Source: Aeromicrobium yanjiei
Lineage (GTDB): Bacteria; Actinomycetota; Actinomycetes; Propionibacteriales; Nocardioidaceae
Assembly (NCBI RefSeq): GCF_009649075.1
Contig: NZ_CP045737.1
Span: 3,410,001-3,474,000 of the forward strand
Length of the DNA stretch: 64,000 bases
Direction: 5' to 3'
This document shows, in pieces, positions 1 to 8,253 of this stretch. A program made the position numbers and the translations under genes. Numbering within the stretch: position 1 is the first letter of the stretch; each line of letters opens with the position of its first letter. The notes under the pieces are model-generated. The model ran no database searches. It saw only the letters and a list, made by a program, of their open reading frames with translations, and was not told where the DNA came from.

Positions 1-104
1 CCCAGGAGAACCCCGGAATCTGACACGGCACCCCGGTCGTACCAAGGGTGACGTGCCAGAAACCGGGGTGAGGCCCTGCGGATTCCCAGGTTCTCCTGGG
101 AATC
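1..104. repeat. Nested palindromic intergenic element, cut by the window edge
   Basis: Two inverted repeats are nested here. The outer arms are CCCAGGAGAACC (1-12) against GGTTCTCCTGGG (89-100), continued by GGAATC (15-20) against GATTCC (81-86). The inner arms are CACCCCGGT (31-39) against ACCGGGGTG (62-70). The right end is also a perfect hairpin by itself (81-104), and positions 1-20 look like a diverged, truncated copy of it. The whole could be a MITE-like or REP-like element or a bidirectional terminator beyond map. The left border is outside the window. Confidence 0.55.
81..104 (-). terminator. Hairpin just downstream of map, terminator-like
   Basis: A perfect 10-bp stem (GATTCCCAGG / CCTGGGAATC) with a TTCT loop begins 10 bp beyond the map stop codon. 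No T-run follows on the minus strand, so termination is inferred from position and stem strength only. It overlaps the larger palindromic element. Confidence 0.4.
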
Positions 105-113
105 CGGGACGGG

Positions 114-881
114 TCAGTCGCGGGCGGTCATGATGATCGGGTCACCGTCGGTGATCGCGATCGTGTGCTCGACGTGGGCTCCTCGGGAGCCGTCGGCGCT
201 GCGGATGGTCCAGCCGTCCTCGTCCATGCGGATGTCGTCGGTGGTGTGCAGGAACCACGGCTCGATCGCGATGACGAGTCCCGGCTTGAGCGGCAGACCG
301 CGCCCGGCCTTGCCGTCGTTGGCGATGTGGGGGTCGCCGTGCATCGTGCGACCCACGCCGTGGCCACCGAACTGAGTGTTGATCTTGAGGCCGTGCGAGC
401 GCCCGACAGCACCGATCGCCGCGGAGATGTCGCCGACCCGGTTGCCCGGACGCGCGACGGCGATCGCGGCGTCGAGCGCCTCCTGCGCGTGCTCGATCAG
501 CCGCACGTCCTCCTCGCGGGGCGTGCCGACGACGACGCTGACCGCGGAGTCACAGACCCAGCCGTTCAGCGACGCCGCGAAGTCCAGGCTCAACAGGTCG
601 CCGTCGCGCAGCTTGTACTTGTGCGGCAGACCGTGCAGCACCGCGTCGTTGACCGACGTGCAGAGCACCTTGCCGAACGGCCTCGCACCGAACGAGGGGT
701 GGTAGTCGATGTAGCAGGACTCTGCGCCCGCGTCGCGGATCATGTCGTGGGCGAGCGCATCGAGATCGAGCAGGTCGACCCCGACCGCGGCCTTCTCCGA
801 CAATGCGGTCAGGACCGAGGCGACGAACCGTCCGGCCGGTCGCATCTCGTCCAGCTGGGTGGGAGTGAGCAGCTCGATCAT
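114..881 (-). CDS. map: Methionine aminopeptidase, type I
   Basis: The 255-residue product is a metal-dependent cytosolic peptidase that removes the initiator Met from nascent proteins. The length and the pita-bread-fold motifs fit type I enzymes. The metal-ligand stretches are visible as LSLDFAASLNGWVCDSA (first Asp pair region), GGHGVGRTMHGDP (His), AIEPWF (Glu) and the C-terminal VEHTIAI (Glu). There is no N-terminal zinc-finger extension. The ATG start overlaps the stop of the upstream small membrane protein gene by 4 bp (ATGA), so the two are probably cotranscribed. Actinobacteria often carry two map genes. This copy is not in the ribosomal-protein/adk cluster, so it may be the second paralogue. 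Confidence 0.93.
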   Translation of the reverse strand: MIELLTPTQLDEMRPAGRFVASVLTALSEKAAVGVDLLDLDALAHDMIRDAGAESCYIDYHPSFGARPFGKVLCTSVNDAVLHGLPHKYKLRDGDLLSLDFAASLNGWVCDSAVSVVVGTPREEDVRLIEHAQEALDAAIAVARPGNRVGDISAAIGAVGRSHGLKINTQFGGHGVGRTMHGDPHIANDGKAGRGLPLKPGLVIAIEPWFLHTTDDIRMDEDGWTIRSADGSRGAHVEHTIAITDGDPIIMTARD

Positions 882-1249
882 CGGGATTCTTCCTTCAAGC
901 GGGATGAGGCGATCTGGGAGACGACGACCGCCGCGACGATCGCGAGGGTACCGACGAGGGCCATCGGGCCGCTGCCGTAGACCTCGTCACCACCACCGGT
1001 GCTGACCGCCGCGACGAGTGCCGCGCCGCCGAGCAGACCCAGCAGCATCGCGCACAGGGTGTGGACGGTGTTGCGGTGGGACCAGGTTGCGTACGTCGCG
1101 ATCGCCACGAGAGCCGCGGCGGCCACGAGGGCGATCCGCAGACCGGTGGTCCAGTCGCTGACGTCGATGTCAGTCCGGTCCACGACGTAGACCACCACTG
1201 CCACCACCTCGGCGATCATCATCGCCACCATTGCGCGTCCGCTCTTCAC
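878..1249 (-). CDS. Small four-helix membrane protein, unknown function
   Basis: I do not recognise a family. From the GTG at 1249 the protein is about 123 residues with roughly four hydrophobic segments (MVAMMIAEVVAVVVYVV; IALVAAAALVAIATYA; LCAMLLGLLGGAALVAAV; ALVGTLAIVAAVVVSQIA) and a short charged C-terminus. The GTG is preferred because an AAGGGG sits about 8 nt upstream. Opening the frame further, to 1306, would add a hydrophilic Arg/Asp-rich leader that looks non-coding. It overlaps map by 4 bp and is divergent from the photolyase-like gene. Confidence is moderate for the gene, low for the exact start. Confidence 0.65.
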   Translation of the reverse strand: MKSGRAMVAMMIAEVVAVVVYVVDRTDIDVSDWTTGLRIALVAAAALVAIATYATWSHRNTVHTLCAMLLGLLGGAALVAAVSTGGGDEVYGSGPMALVGTLAIVAAVVVSQIASSRLKEESR

Positions 1250-1359
1250 CCAGCACACCCCTTCGACGTCATCGTCCACCCTACGCGGGGCGTGCGCCCG
1301 TCCCACGCGCGAGCGTGGGCTGAGGTCGCGGAACGGCCCGATCTGACTACCGTCGAGAC

Positions 1360-2832
1360 ATGAGCCGAGCGCCGTCCGTCCGACTCGTGTCCCCGCACCA
1401 GCTGTTCGTCGAGCACCTCGAGGCGCCGGCCGGGACGATCTTCATCCTGGTCGAGGACGACCTGTTCTTTCGTCAGTACCGCTTCCACGTGCAGAAGCTC
1501 GTGCTGCACCGGGCCTCGATGCGTCGGTTCGCCACCAGGCTGCGCGAGGCGTCGTTCGACGTCGAGGTCATCGAGACTGATGCACACCACACCAGCGTGG
1601 CCAGGCTCGCCGCCCTGTTGCGGCAGCTCGAGCCGGCCACGGTGACGATGTTCGACGTCGTCGACGACTGGCTCTCCCGCGACGTCGCGACGGCCGTGAG
1701 GGAGGCGGGGCTGGACCCGGCGTCCCTCCACGTGCTCGAGTCGCCCAACTTCCTGACCACCCGCGACCAGCTCACGGACTGGTTCGGCGACCACCCCGCG
1801 CGCATGCAGCACTTCTACGCCTGGCAACGACGGCGGCTCGACGTCCTCGTCGACGACGACCGGCCGGTCGGCGGCCAGTGGTCGTACGACACCGAGAACC
1901 GCAAGAAGCTGCCACGCCGGCACCCGGTGCCCGACGTGCCGTGGCCGCGCCGCCATCCCGAGGTGGACGAGGCGATCGCGTGGGTCGCCGAGCACTTCCC
2001 GGGCAACCCGGGGCGCGCGGACACGTTCCACTGGCCGACGTCGCACGACGAGGCCGAGGAGGCCTACGACGTCTTCCTCGCCGAGCGGTTCTCCCAGTTC
2101 GGCCCGTTCGAGGACGCCATCAGCGCCCAGCACCCGTTCCTGTTCCACTCGGTCATGACGCCGGGGCTCAACATCGGGCTGCTCTCCCCGGCGGACGTCG
2201 TCGAGCGCGCCCTCGACGCGGCCGACGGTGTGGACCTGCCGTCGGTCGAGGGGTTCGTGCGCCAGGTCATCGGCTGGCGGGAGTACATGCGGGCCACGTA
2301 CGTCCTGTACGGCGCGCGCATGCGCACCAGCAACCGCCTGCAGCACACGCGCCCCCTCGACCCGGGCTGGTGGACGGCGTCGACGGGACTGCCGCCCGTC
2401 GACCTGGTCGTCGACCGGGTCCTCGAGCACGGCTGGAGCCACCACATCGAACGGCTGATGGTCGCGGGCAATGCGATGTGCCTGCTGCGCACCGATCCCG
2501 ACGCGATCCACGAGTGGTTCATGGAGATGTACGTCGACGCGTACGACTGGGTGATGGTGCCCAACGTCTATGCGATGAGCCAGTTCGCGGCGGGCGACGC
2601 CATCACGACCAAGCCGTACGTGTCAGGCAGCAACTACCTGCGCAAGATGTCGGACCTGCCGACCGGCGACTGGACCGCGGACTGGGACGGCCTCTACTGG
2701 ACGTTCGTCCGCGATCACCGCGAGGTGTTCGAGGGCAATCGCCGCGCATCGATGATGACGCGCATGTACGACGCGATGGCGCCCGAGAAGAAGGCCGCCC
2801 ACACCCGGGCCGCCGCACGGTGGCTGACCTGA
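1360..2832 (+). CDS. Cryptochrome/photolyase-related protein (FeS-BCP family) lacking the cluster cysteines
   Basis: At 490 residues the protein matches the deoxyribodipyrimidine photolyase-related family (PhrB/CryB-like (6-4) photolyases), flavoproteins that repair UV photoproducts or sense light. The N-terminal Rossmann-like domain begins SPHQLFVEH with FILVEDDLFF. The C-terminal FAD domain shows HHIERLMVAGNAM, WFMEMYVDAYDWVMVPNVYAMSQFA, TKPYVSGSNYLRKMSD and YWTF. Members of this family normally bind [4Fe-4S] through four Cys, two in a CxxC after KMSDY. Here that site reads KMSDLPTGDW, and the whole protein has a single Cys (in AMCLL), so it cannot carry the cluster the usual way. The start is supported by a leaderless -10 TACCGT six nt before the ATG. 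Confidence 0.88.
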   Translation: MSRAPSVRLVSPHQLFVEHLEAPAGTIFILVEDDLFFRQYRFHVQKLVLHRASMRRFATRLREASFDVEVIETDAHHTSVARLAALLRQLEPATVTMFDVVDDWLSRDVATAVREAGLDPASLHVLESPNFLTTRDQLTDWFGDHPARMQHFYAWQRRRLDVLVDDDRPVGGQWSYDTENRKKLPRRHPVPDVPWPRRHPEVDEAIAWVAEHFPGNPGRADTFHWPTSHDEAEEAYDVFLAERFSQFGPFEDAISAQHPFLFHSVMTPGLNIGLLSPADVVERALDAADGVDLPSVEGFVRQVIGWREYMRATYVLYGARMRTSNRLQHTRPLDPGWWTASTGLPPVDLVVDRVLEHGWSHHIERLMVAGNAMCLLRTDPDAIHEWFMEMYVDAYDWVMVPNVYAMSQFAAGDAITTKPYVSGSNYLRKMSDLPTGDWTADWDGLYWTFVRDHREVFEGNRRASMMTRMYDAMAPEKKAAHTRAAARWLT

Positions 2833-2842
2833 TCGCGGACGA

Positions 2843-3664
2843 TCAGCCGCCGAGCGACGTGCGGAACCGTTGCATGCCCGAGATCCAGTGATCGGTGTCG
2901 GCAGCCTTGCGGGCGTACATCGTGCCGACCTCAGGGTGCGGCAGGGCGAAGAACCGGCCCTCCTCGACCGCCCCGAGCACCGCGTCGGCGACTTCGAGCG
3001 GCGTCACCGGCTCCCCCGCGCTCACCACCGAGCGCATCCCGAGGGACGCATCGGCGTCCCCGGCCGACTCCCCCTCGGAGAGCATGTCGGTGCGCACGCC
3101 CATCGGGCACGCGCACACGACCTGCAGGCCACGGTCGCCGTACGTCGCGGCGAGCCACTCGGCGAAGCCGACCGCCGCGTGCTTGGTCGTGGAGTACGTC
3201 GGTGAGCCCAGCTGGGTCAGCAGACCCGCGGCCGAGGCCGTGCTGACGAAGCAGCCGCCCGCGCCGCCCGTGGCGGCGCGCTCGAGCCAGCCGGGCACCA
3301 GCGCACGGGCCGCCAGGACGTGGGAGCGCACGTTGACGTCCCACGACGAGGCCCACTCCTCATCGGACGCGTCCAGGCCGAAGCCCCTGAACACGCCGGC
3401 GTTGGCGAAGAACACGTCCACCTCGCCGGCAGCCGCGATCAGCGCCGCGACGTGCTCGGGGTCGGCGGCGTCGCCCGCGACGTGCGAGACGCGTCCCGGG
3501 TGGTCGGCGCCGAGCCTGGCCGCCGTCCGCTCGAGGCGGGACGCGTCGAGATCGCCGATGACGACCGTCGCGCCCCGCTCGAGCAGGCGCTGGGCCAGCG
3601 CCTCACCGATGCCGCTCGCGGCACCCGTGACGACGGCGACCGCGCCGCCGACCTGGAGGGTCAC
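2843..3664 (-). CDS. Short-chain dehydrogenase/reductase, lipid operon
   Basis: This 273-residue classical SDR has the nucleotide-binding GAASGIGE, an NAG (FANAGVF), catalytic Ser in STASAAG and YxxxK as YSTTKHA. The C-terminal part is relaxed in sequence, and substrate cannot be told from motifs. It starts with GTG overlapping the stop of the acyl-CoA dehydrogenase (GTGA), so it is the third gene of a MaoC - acyl-CoA dehydrogenase - SDR operon. It plausibly oxidises a 3-hydroxyacyl-CoA or related alcohol. An upstream in-frame opening exists inside the dehydrogenase gene but is Arg/Pro-rich shadow sequence, so the GTG start is preferred. Confidence 0.88.
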   Translation of the reverse strand: MTLQVGGAVAVVTGAASGIGEALAQRLLERGATVVIGDLDASRLERTAARLGADHPGRVSHVAGDAADPEHVAALIAAAGEVDVFFANAGVFRGFGLDASDEEWASSWDVNVRSHVLAARALVPGWLERAATGGAGGCFVSTASAAGLLTQLGSPTYSTTKHAAVGFAEWLAATYGDRGLQVVCACPMGVRTDMLSEGESAGDADASLGMRSVVSAGEPVTPLEVADAVLGAVEEGRFFALPHPEVGTMYARKAADTDHWISGMQRFRTSLGG

Positions 3665-4875
3665 CGATACTTCTTGATCTCGGCGCGGGCCAGGGCGTTC
3701 TTGTGCACCTCGTCCGGTCCGTCGGCGAACCGCAGCGTGCGCATGCCGGCGAACCACTCCGCGAGCGGGAAGTCCTGGGACAGGCCACCGGCTCCGTGCA
3801 CCTGGATGGCCTTGTCGAGGATCCACTCGACCGCGGCCGGGGTCGCGATCTTGATGGCCTGGATCTCGGTGTGCGCGGCCTTGTTGCCCGCGGTGTCCAT
3901 GAGCCACGCGGCCTTGAGGGTCAGCAGCCGCAGCTGCTCGATCTTGACCCGCGACTCCGCGATCCAGTCGCGGACGACGCCCTGGTCGGCGATCGGCTTG
4001 CCGAACGCGACGCGCTCGAGGGCCCGCCGGCTCATCATCTCGACCGCGCGCTCGGCGATGCCGAGGGACCGCATGCAGTGGTGGATCCGGCCGGGCCCGA
4101 GGCGCGCCTGGGCGATCGCGAAGCCGTCGCCCTCGCCCGCGATCAGGTTGGCCGCCGGCACGCGCACGTCGGTGAACCGCATCTCGGCGTGGCCGCCGTG
4201 GTCGCGGTCGTGGTAGCCGAAGACGCGCATCCCGCGGATGATCTCGAGGCCGGGGGTGTCCCGCTCGACCAGGATCATCGACTGCTGGCGGTGCCGGTCG
4301 GCGGTCGGGTCGGTCTTGCCCATGACGATGAAGATCTTGCAGTCCGGGTTCATCGCGCCGGTGATCCACCACTTGCGACCGTTGATGACGTAGTCGTCGC
4401 CGTCGCGGACGATGCTGAGCTCGATGTTGGTGGCGTCGGACGAGGCGACCTGGGGCTCGGTCATCGCGAACGCCGAGCGGATGTCGCCCGCGAGCAACGG
4501 CTCGAGCCACTGCTTCTTCTGCTCGTCGGTGCCGAACATGCTCAGCACCTCCATGTTGCCCGTGTCGGGCGCGGCGCAGTTGAAGACGGCCGGGGCCATC
4601 TGGATGCTGCGTCCGGTGATCTCGGCGATCGGCGCGTACTGCAGGTTCGTCAGGCCGGCGCCGTTCTCGCTCGGGTCGAAGAAGTTCCACAGCCCCTGCG
4701 CCTTGGCCTTCTCACGCAGCTCCATGACGATCGGGGGGAACGTCCAGCGGTCGTTCGCGACGTTGTCCTCGATCTGCTCCTTGAGGATCCCCTCGGCCGG
4801 GTAGACCTCGGCGTCCATGAACGCCTCGACCTTCGCGATGAGGTCGAGCGTCTTGTCGTCGTGTCCGAACTGCAT
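3661..4875 (-). CDS. Acyl-CoA dehydrogenase
   Basis: About 404 residues, a normal length for the FAD-dependent acyl-CoA dehydrogenase family, which introduces the alpha-beta double bond in acyl-CoA substrates and passes electrons to ETF. Visible family elements are [19 protein letters not shown] and [10 protein letters not shown] (flavin/substrate-binding beta domain), [27 protein letters not shown], and [35 protein letters not shown] near the C-terminus. It is closest to the medium/branched-chain-like group with a GPDEVH C-terminal motif. The ATG at 4875 has a GGTGAG behind it. A GTG at 4884 would overlap the preceding MaoC gene. It is the middle gene of a three-gene lipid operon. Confidence 0.92.
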   Translation of the reverse strand: MQFGHDDKTLDLIAKVEAFMDAEVYPAEGILKEQIEDNVANDRWTFPPIVMELREKAKAQGLWNFFDPSENGAGLTNLQYAPIAEITGRSIQMAPAVFNCAAPDTGNMEVLSMFGTDEQKKQWLEPLLAGDIRSAFAMTEPQVASSDATNIELSIVRDGDDYVINGRKWWITGAMNPDCKIFIVMGKTDPTADRHRQQSMILVERDTPGLEIIRGMRVFGYHDRDHGGHAEMRFTDVRVPAANLIAGEGDGFAIAQARLGPGRIHHCMRSLGIAERAVEMMSRRALERVAFGKPIADQGVVRDWIAESRVKIEQLRLLTLKAAWLMDTAGNKAAHTEIQAIKIATPAAVEWILDKAIQVHGAGGLSQDFPLAEWFAGMRTLRFADGPDEVHKNALARAEIKKYR

Positions 4876-4876
4876 C

Positions 4877-5335
4877 TCACTCACCTGCCATGACGTAGAC
4901 GACCTCGGCGATGCAGACGGGCTTGTCGGCACCCTCGCGCTCGATCACGAAGTTGATGATCACCTGCGTGCCGATCGCGATGTCCTTGGTGTCGACCAGC
5001 GTCGCGGTGGCGCGCAGCCGCGAGCCGACCGGGACCGGGCTGGGGAAGCGCACCTTGTTGGCTCCGTAGTTCATGCCGAACGCCAGGCCGCGGATGTCGT
5101 AGATCTGCGAGCCGAAGACCGGCAGCAGCGACAGCGTGAGGTAGCCGTGGGCGATCGTCCCGCCGAACGGGCCCTGGGCAGCGCGCTCGGGATCGACGTG
5201 GATCCACTGGTGGTCGCCGGTCGCGTCGGCGAACGTGTTGATCTGCTCCTGGGTCACCGTGAGCCACTCGCTGGTGCCGAGCTCCTCACCGGCGGCGGCC
5301 TTGAACTTGTCGAGACTGTCGAACACACGGGGCAT
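4877..5335 (-). CDS. MaoC-like (R)-specific enoyl-CoA hydratase
   Basis: A 152-residue single-hotdog protein of the MaoC dehydratase group, close to the nodulation-protein-N-like hydratases. The hydratase-2 signature is present around residues 34-52 as [18 protein letters not shown], including the catalytic Asp (GD) and His (IH), followed by [18 protein letters not shown]. It should hydrate trans-2-enoyl-CoA to the (R)-3-hydroxyacyl-CoA. It is the first gene of the operon MaoC - acyl-CoA dehydrogenase - SDR, with 1 bp to the next gene. The Met at 5335 gives the standard family N-terminus ([16 protein letters not shown]). A palindrome 30 bp upstream is a probable operator. Confidence 0.92.
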   Translation of the reverse strand: MPRVFDSLDKFKAAAGEELGTSEWLTVTQEQINTFADATGDHQWIHVDPERAAQGPFGGTIAHGYLTLSLLPVFGSQIYDIRGLAFGMNYGANKVRFPSPVPVGSRLRATATLVDTKDIAIGTQVIINFVIEREGADKPVCIAEVVYVMAGE

Positions 5336-5364
5336 GGGGGACCTCACTGAAGGACGATTGCGGG

Positions 5365-5378
5365 TAAGCGCTTGCTTA
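5365..5378 (-). promoter_or_regulatory. Operator-like palindrome before the MaoC lipid operon
   Basis: TAAGCGCTTGCTTA is a perfect inverted repeat (TAAGC-N4-GCTTA) 30 bp upstream of the MaoC start. Short palindromes of this kind are typical TetR-family operators in front of lipid catabolic genes in Actinobacteria (for example KstR2-type CAAG/CTTG sites). The cognate regulator is not adjacent, so binding is inferred. Confidence 0.5.
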
Positions 5379-5417
5379 GCCCGCACCCTAGCCGCCGCGC
5401 GGGCCACGCGCCAGAGG

Positions 5418-6113
5418 TCAGATGAGATGGACGACCACGGGCACTGCGCCCAGCGCCGCGGCCAGGACGGTGGCGGCGCGATCGAGGACGCTCCAGGACG
5501 CCCGCTCCGCCCAGGTGCGGTCGTGGGCGGTCGCGAACCCGCGGGCGTCCATCGCGATCGACGAGGCCGACGCCCCCCGCAGCGCCTGCACCAGCAGGGC
5601 GAAGGACATGTCGGCGATGTACGGACCGTTCGTGAACGGGTTGCGGCCCGCTCCGAAGCCGCGGGCCCGCCGGACCCGGTCGAGCTGTTGCCACGCGAGG
5701 TGGAAGCCGAGGAATCGCTGCAGTGCGGCCGAGAACGCCGCCACCATCCGAGCCGGCAGCCGCAGCGACTGCGCGAGGTAGTCGCCCAGCCGGGCCGGGT
5801 CGAGATAGCCCAGCATGACCGAGCCGGGCCACGCGAGCACCAGGATGCGCAGTCCCGCCGTGACCGCCTCACGCTCGTCCCGGCCGCCGAGCCGCCACGT
5901 GGAGTACACGATCGTGACCGCCGCGACGGCCGACAGGAGCAGGCACAGCAGCGGATAGCGCCACGACGGCAGGAACAACAGCGCCGCGAGCGCGTACGCC
6001 CCGACCGCCCACGCGGCAGTCGTGAGATCGCGGACGAACAGCGAGCCGATCAGCGAGAACAGGCCGAACGAGAAGAGCACCAACGGGTTGAGCCGCACCA
6101 CGAGCGACCTCAT
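5418..6113 (-). CDS. ykoC: ECF transporter T component (YkoC-like)
   Basis: A 231-residue energy-coupling-factor transmembrane protein with about five hydrophobic segments. It carries the two Ala-Arg-Gly coupling motifs of EcfT proteins (RRARGFGAG and MDARGFAT) that dock into the grooves of the ATPase. It couples ATP hydrolysis to the substrate-binding S component encoded upstream. The ATG overlaps the ATPase stop (ATGA). In the order S - A(A) - T it is the last gene of the ykoEDC operon, and the TPP riboswitch at the operon head indicates thiamine-precursor uptake. Confidence 0.92.
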   Translation of the reverse strand: MRSLVVRLNPLVLFSFGLFSLIGSLFVRDLTTAAWAVGAYALAALLFLPSWRYPLLCLLLSAVAAVTIVYSTWRLGGRDEREAVTAGLRILVLAWPGSVMLGYLDPARLGDYLAQSLRLPARMVAAFSAALQRFLGFHLAWQQLDRVRRARGFGAGRNPFTNGPYIADMSFALLVQALRGASASSIAMDARGFATAHDRTWAERASWSVLDRAATVLAAALGAVPVVVHLI

Positions 6114-7498
6114 CGCAGCGCCCCCTCGGCCAGCGCGATGTCGACGTCGCGGTCCAGGTCGGCGTCGTGCGTCGACACCACGACCGTGGCGCCGGCTCGC
6201 CGCGTCGCCGCGATCCAGCCGGCGACGGCCGCCCACGTCGACGGATCCTGGCCGACCGTCGGCTCGTCGAGCAGCACCAGGCCCGGCCGGTGCGCGAGCC
6301 CGGCCGCGATCGCGAGGCGGCGCTGCTCGCCGCCGGAGAGCCGATAGGGGTTGCTGGGCGCGAACCGTCCGAGCCCGAAGACGTCCAGGATGCGGTCGAC
6401 ATCGACCTCACGGCCGAGGCGACGAGCCGAGTGTGCGACCTCGTCGGCGACGGTACGCGTCAAGAAGCCGTGCTCGGGATTCTGCGGCACCCACCCGGCG
6501 ACTGCTGCCAGGGCGCGCGACCTCATGGCCCGCATGTCAGGGGTCACGGTGCCTTCGCTCACCTTGACCAGTCCGCCCACGACCGCGACCGCGGTCGACT
6601 TGCCCGCACCGCTCGGACCCGTGAACGCCGACACCTGCCCCGGCAGGATTGTCGCCTGCAGACCTTCCAGCGCACGGGTGCGGCGGACGCCGCGCAGGGT
6701 CCGCAGCACGAGGTCCACCGAGACGCCGTCGAGCACGACCTCGGGAGCGGGCCCTGTCGGTGCGACCAGCTCGGCGGGGACGTCGAGCGGGACGGGGACG
6801 GTCATGCCGGGCGCCCACACGCCGGACGGCGCGGGGCCGGCCAGGAAGGACGCCACGTCACCGTCGGCGACGACCCGGCCGTCGGCGGAGAGCACGACGA
6901 CCCGGTCGACGTGCTCCAACCAGGGACCGATGCGGTGCTCGACCACGATCATCGTGCGACCCCGGGCCGCCGACACGATCGCGTCGCGGACCGTCGCGGC
7001 CGTGTCGGCGTCCAGCATCGCGGTCGGCTCGTCCAGCAGCATGACGTCGGGCTCGAGCGCCAGCACCCCCGCGAGGGCGAGGCGCTGCTGCTCACCGCCC
7101 GACAGGGCTCCCGTCGGGTGCTCACGACCCTGGCGCAGGCCGACGGCCTCGAGCGCGCCGTCGACCCGCGTCCAGATCTCGTCGCGCCGGACCCGGAGGT
7201 TCTCCAGGCCGAAGGCGACATCGCGACCGATCTGCTCGGCGACGACCGCATCGGCGGGATTCTGCAGGAGCAGACCGATGCGGCCGTCGACCGTCGCGGA
7301 GCCGGTCAGGTCGCCCGCGATCGTCGTCCCCAGCGCACTTGCGAGCCCCAGGAGCATCGTGGACTTGCCCGAGCCGCTCGGGCCGACGAGCAGGACGCGC
7401 TCGCCGGCACCGATCGACAGGTCGAGCCCGGCGACGACCGGCTCACGGCGGCCGAGCGGCCGCCACGTGAAGCCGTCGAAGCGGACCTCTCCGCGCAC
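6110..7498 (-). CDS. ykoD: ECF transporter ATP-binding protein with two fused ATPase domains (YkoD-like)
   Basis: The 462-residue protein holds two ABC ATPase domains in one chain. Domain 1 (about 1-230) has Walker A VGPSGSGKST, signature LSGGEQQRLAL and Walker B VMLLDEPTAM. Domain 2 (about 240-462) has TGPSGAGKST, LSGGEQRRLAI and LVLLDEPTVG. The fused arrangement is usual for YkoD, in contrast to separate EcfA1/EcfA2. It powers uptake of the ligand held by YkoE. It lies directly after the S gene (adjacent ends at 7498/7499) and overlaps the T gene by 4 bp. Both ATPase sites look intact. Confidence 0.93.
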   Translation of the reverse strand: MRGEVRFDGFTWRPLGRREPVVAGLDLSIGAGERVLLVGPSGSGKSTMLLGLASALGTTIAGDLTGSATVDGRIGLLLQNPADAVVAEQIGRDVAFGLENLRVRRDEIWTRVDGALEAVGLRQGREHPTGALSGGEQQRLALAGVLALEPDVMLLDEPTAMLDADTAATVRDAIVSAARGRTMIVVEHRIGPWLEHVDRVVVLSADGRVVADGDVASFLAGPAPSGVWAPGMTVPVPLDVPAELVAPTGPAPEVVLDGVSVDLVLRTLRGVRRTRALEGLQATILPGQVSAFTGPSGAGKSTAVAVVGGLVKVSEGTVTPDMRAMRSRALAAVAGWVPQNPEHGFLTRTVADEVAHSARRLGREVDVDRILDVFGLGRFAPSNPYRLSGGEQRRLAIAAGLAHRPGLVLLDEPTVGQDPSTWAAVAGWIAATRRAGATVVVSTHDADLDRDVDIALAEGALR

Positions 7499-8116
7499 CT
7501 AGACCTCGACGGCCTGCTCGCGCCCGGCCCCGAACGCGTCCAGGACGCCGGTCCTCGCAAGGGCACGGACCAGCGCAAAACCGCCCAGTCCGGCGATGAC
7601 GACGCCCGAGGTGACGAAGAAGCCGAGGTGCGCGAGCTTGTAGGGCCAGTCCCAGTCGGGGTAGTACGACGACCACTCGTAGACGGCCTCGAAGCCTGCC
7701 GCCACGGCGCCCGCGAGCGCCGCGACGACGAGTCCGAACCGGCGGTAGAAGAACAGCAGGAACACCAGCTCGGCGCCGATCCCCTGCCAGAAGCCCGAGG
7801 CCAGCGTGCTGAATCCCCACTGGCTGCCGCCGATGACGACGGTCGAGACGGCTGCGGCGATCAGCTCGGTCGCGAAGGCAGCGCCGGGCTTGCGGACCAC
7901 CAGGCCGCCGACGACTCCCGCCGTCAACCAGACGCCGGCCAGCAGGGCCGAGCTGGGCGGATAGCCGAAGACGGCCAGGTCGCTGAGCGGCTCATAGGCC
8001 TTGTTCCACCCCCAGAAGATGACGCCGAAGGCGACACCCAAGGTGGCGATGGTGACCAGGTCGATCGTCCGATAGTGGACGTAGAACCCGGATGGGGACG
8101 TGTGTGCAGAACTCAT
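7499..8116 (-). CDS. ykoE: ECF transporter S component for thiamine precursor (YkoE family)
   Basis: A 205-residue membrane protein with about six helices, recognisable as the YkoE family by YRTIDLVTIATLGVAFGVIFWGWN at the N-terminus, PGAAFATELIAA and GGSQWG. YkoE is the substrate-specificity subunit for hydroxymethylpyrimidine/thiamine-type ligands. The start at 8116 is fixed by the Shine-Dalgarno GGGAG six nt upstream, which lies inside the 3' strand of the TPP riboswitch. An upstream in-frame opening to 8176 runs through the riboswitch and is not coding. It is the first gene of ykoE-ykoD-ykoC. Confidence 0.93.
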   Translation of the reverse strand: MSSAHTSPSGFYVHYRTIDLVTIATLGVAFGVIFWGWNKAYEPLSDLAVFGYPPSSALLAGVWLTAGVVGGLVVRKPGAAFATELIAAAVSTVVIGGSQWGFSTLASGFWQGIGAELVFLLFFYRRFGLVVAALAGAVAAGFEAVYEWSSYYPDWDWPYKLAHLGFFVTSGVVIAGLGGFALVRALARTGVLDAFGAGREQAVEV

Positions 8117-8119
8117 CGT

Positions 8120-8210
8120 GACTCCCTTCGCCGGTACTAACCGGTGCAGGTTCAAGGGTCTGCGGCGGATCCGCACTCTCAGCGCCCTCTGCGTGGCGCT
8201 CCCCTGTCGT
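8120..8210 (-). promoter_or_regulatory. TPP riboswitch (THI element) controlling ykoEDC
   Basis: Read on the minus strand the leader contains, in order, ACGACAGGGGAGC, GGCGCTGAGAGTGCGG, CAGACCCTTGAACCTG, CACCGGTTAGTACCGG and CGAAGGGAGTC. These match the conserved blocks of thiamine-pyrophosphate riboswitches (GGGGxGC, CUGAGA, ACCCUUGAACCUG, GxxAAUxC-like arm, GAAGGGA). P1 can close with GAC/GTC at the ends. The 3' block doubles as the ribosome-binding site of ykoE (GGGAG, 6 nt before ATG), so translational sequestration on TPP binding is the likely mechanism. No terminator hairpin follows. Confidence 0.95.
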
Positions 8211-8253
8211 GTGCTTCGAGGTTACCCCGTGATGGGCCGAGGCGCGGCCCGGA

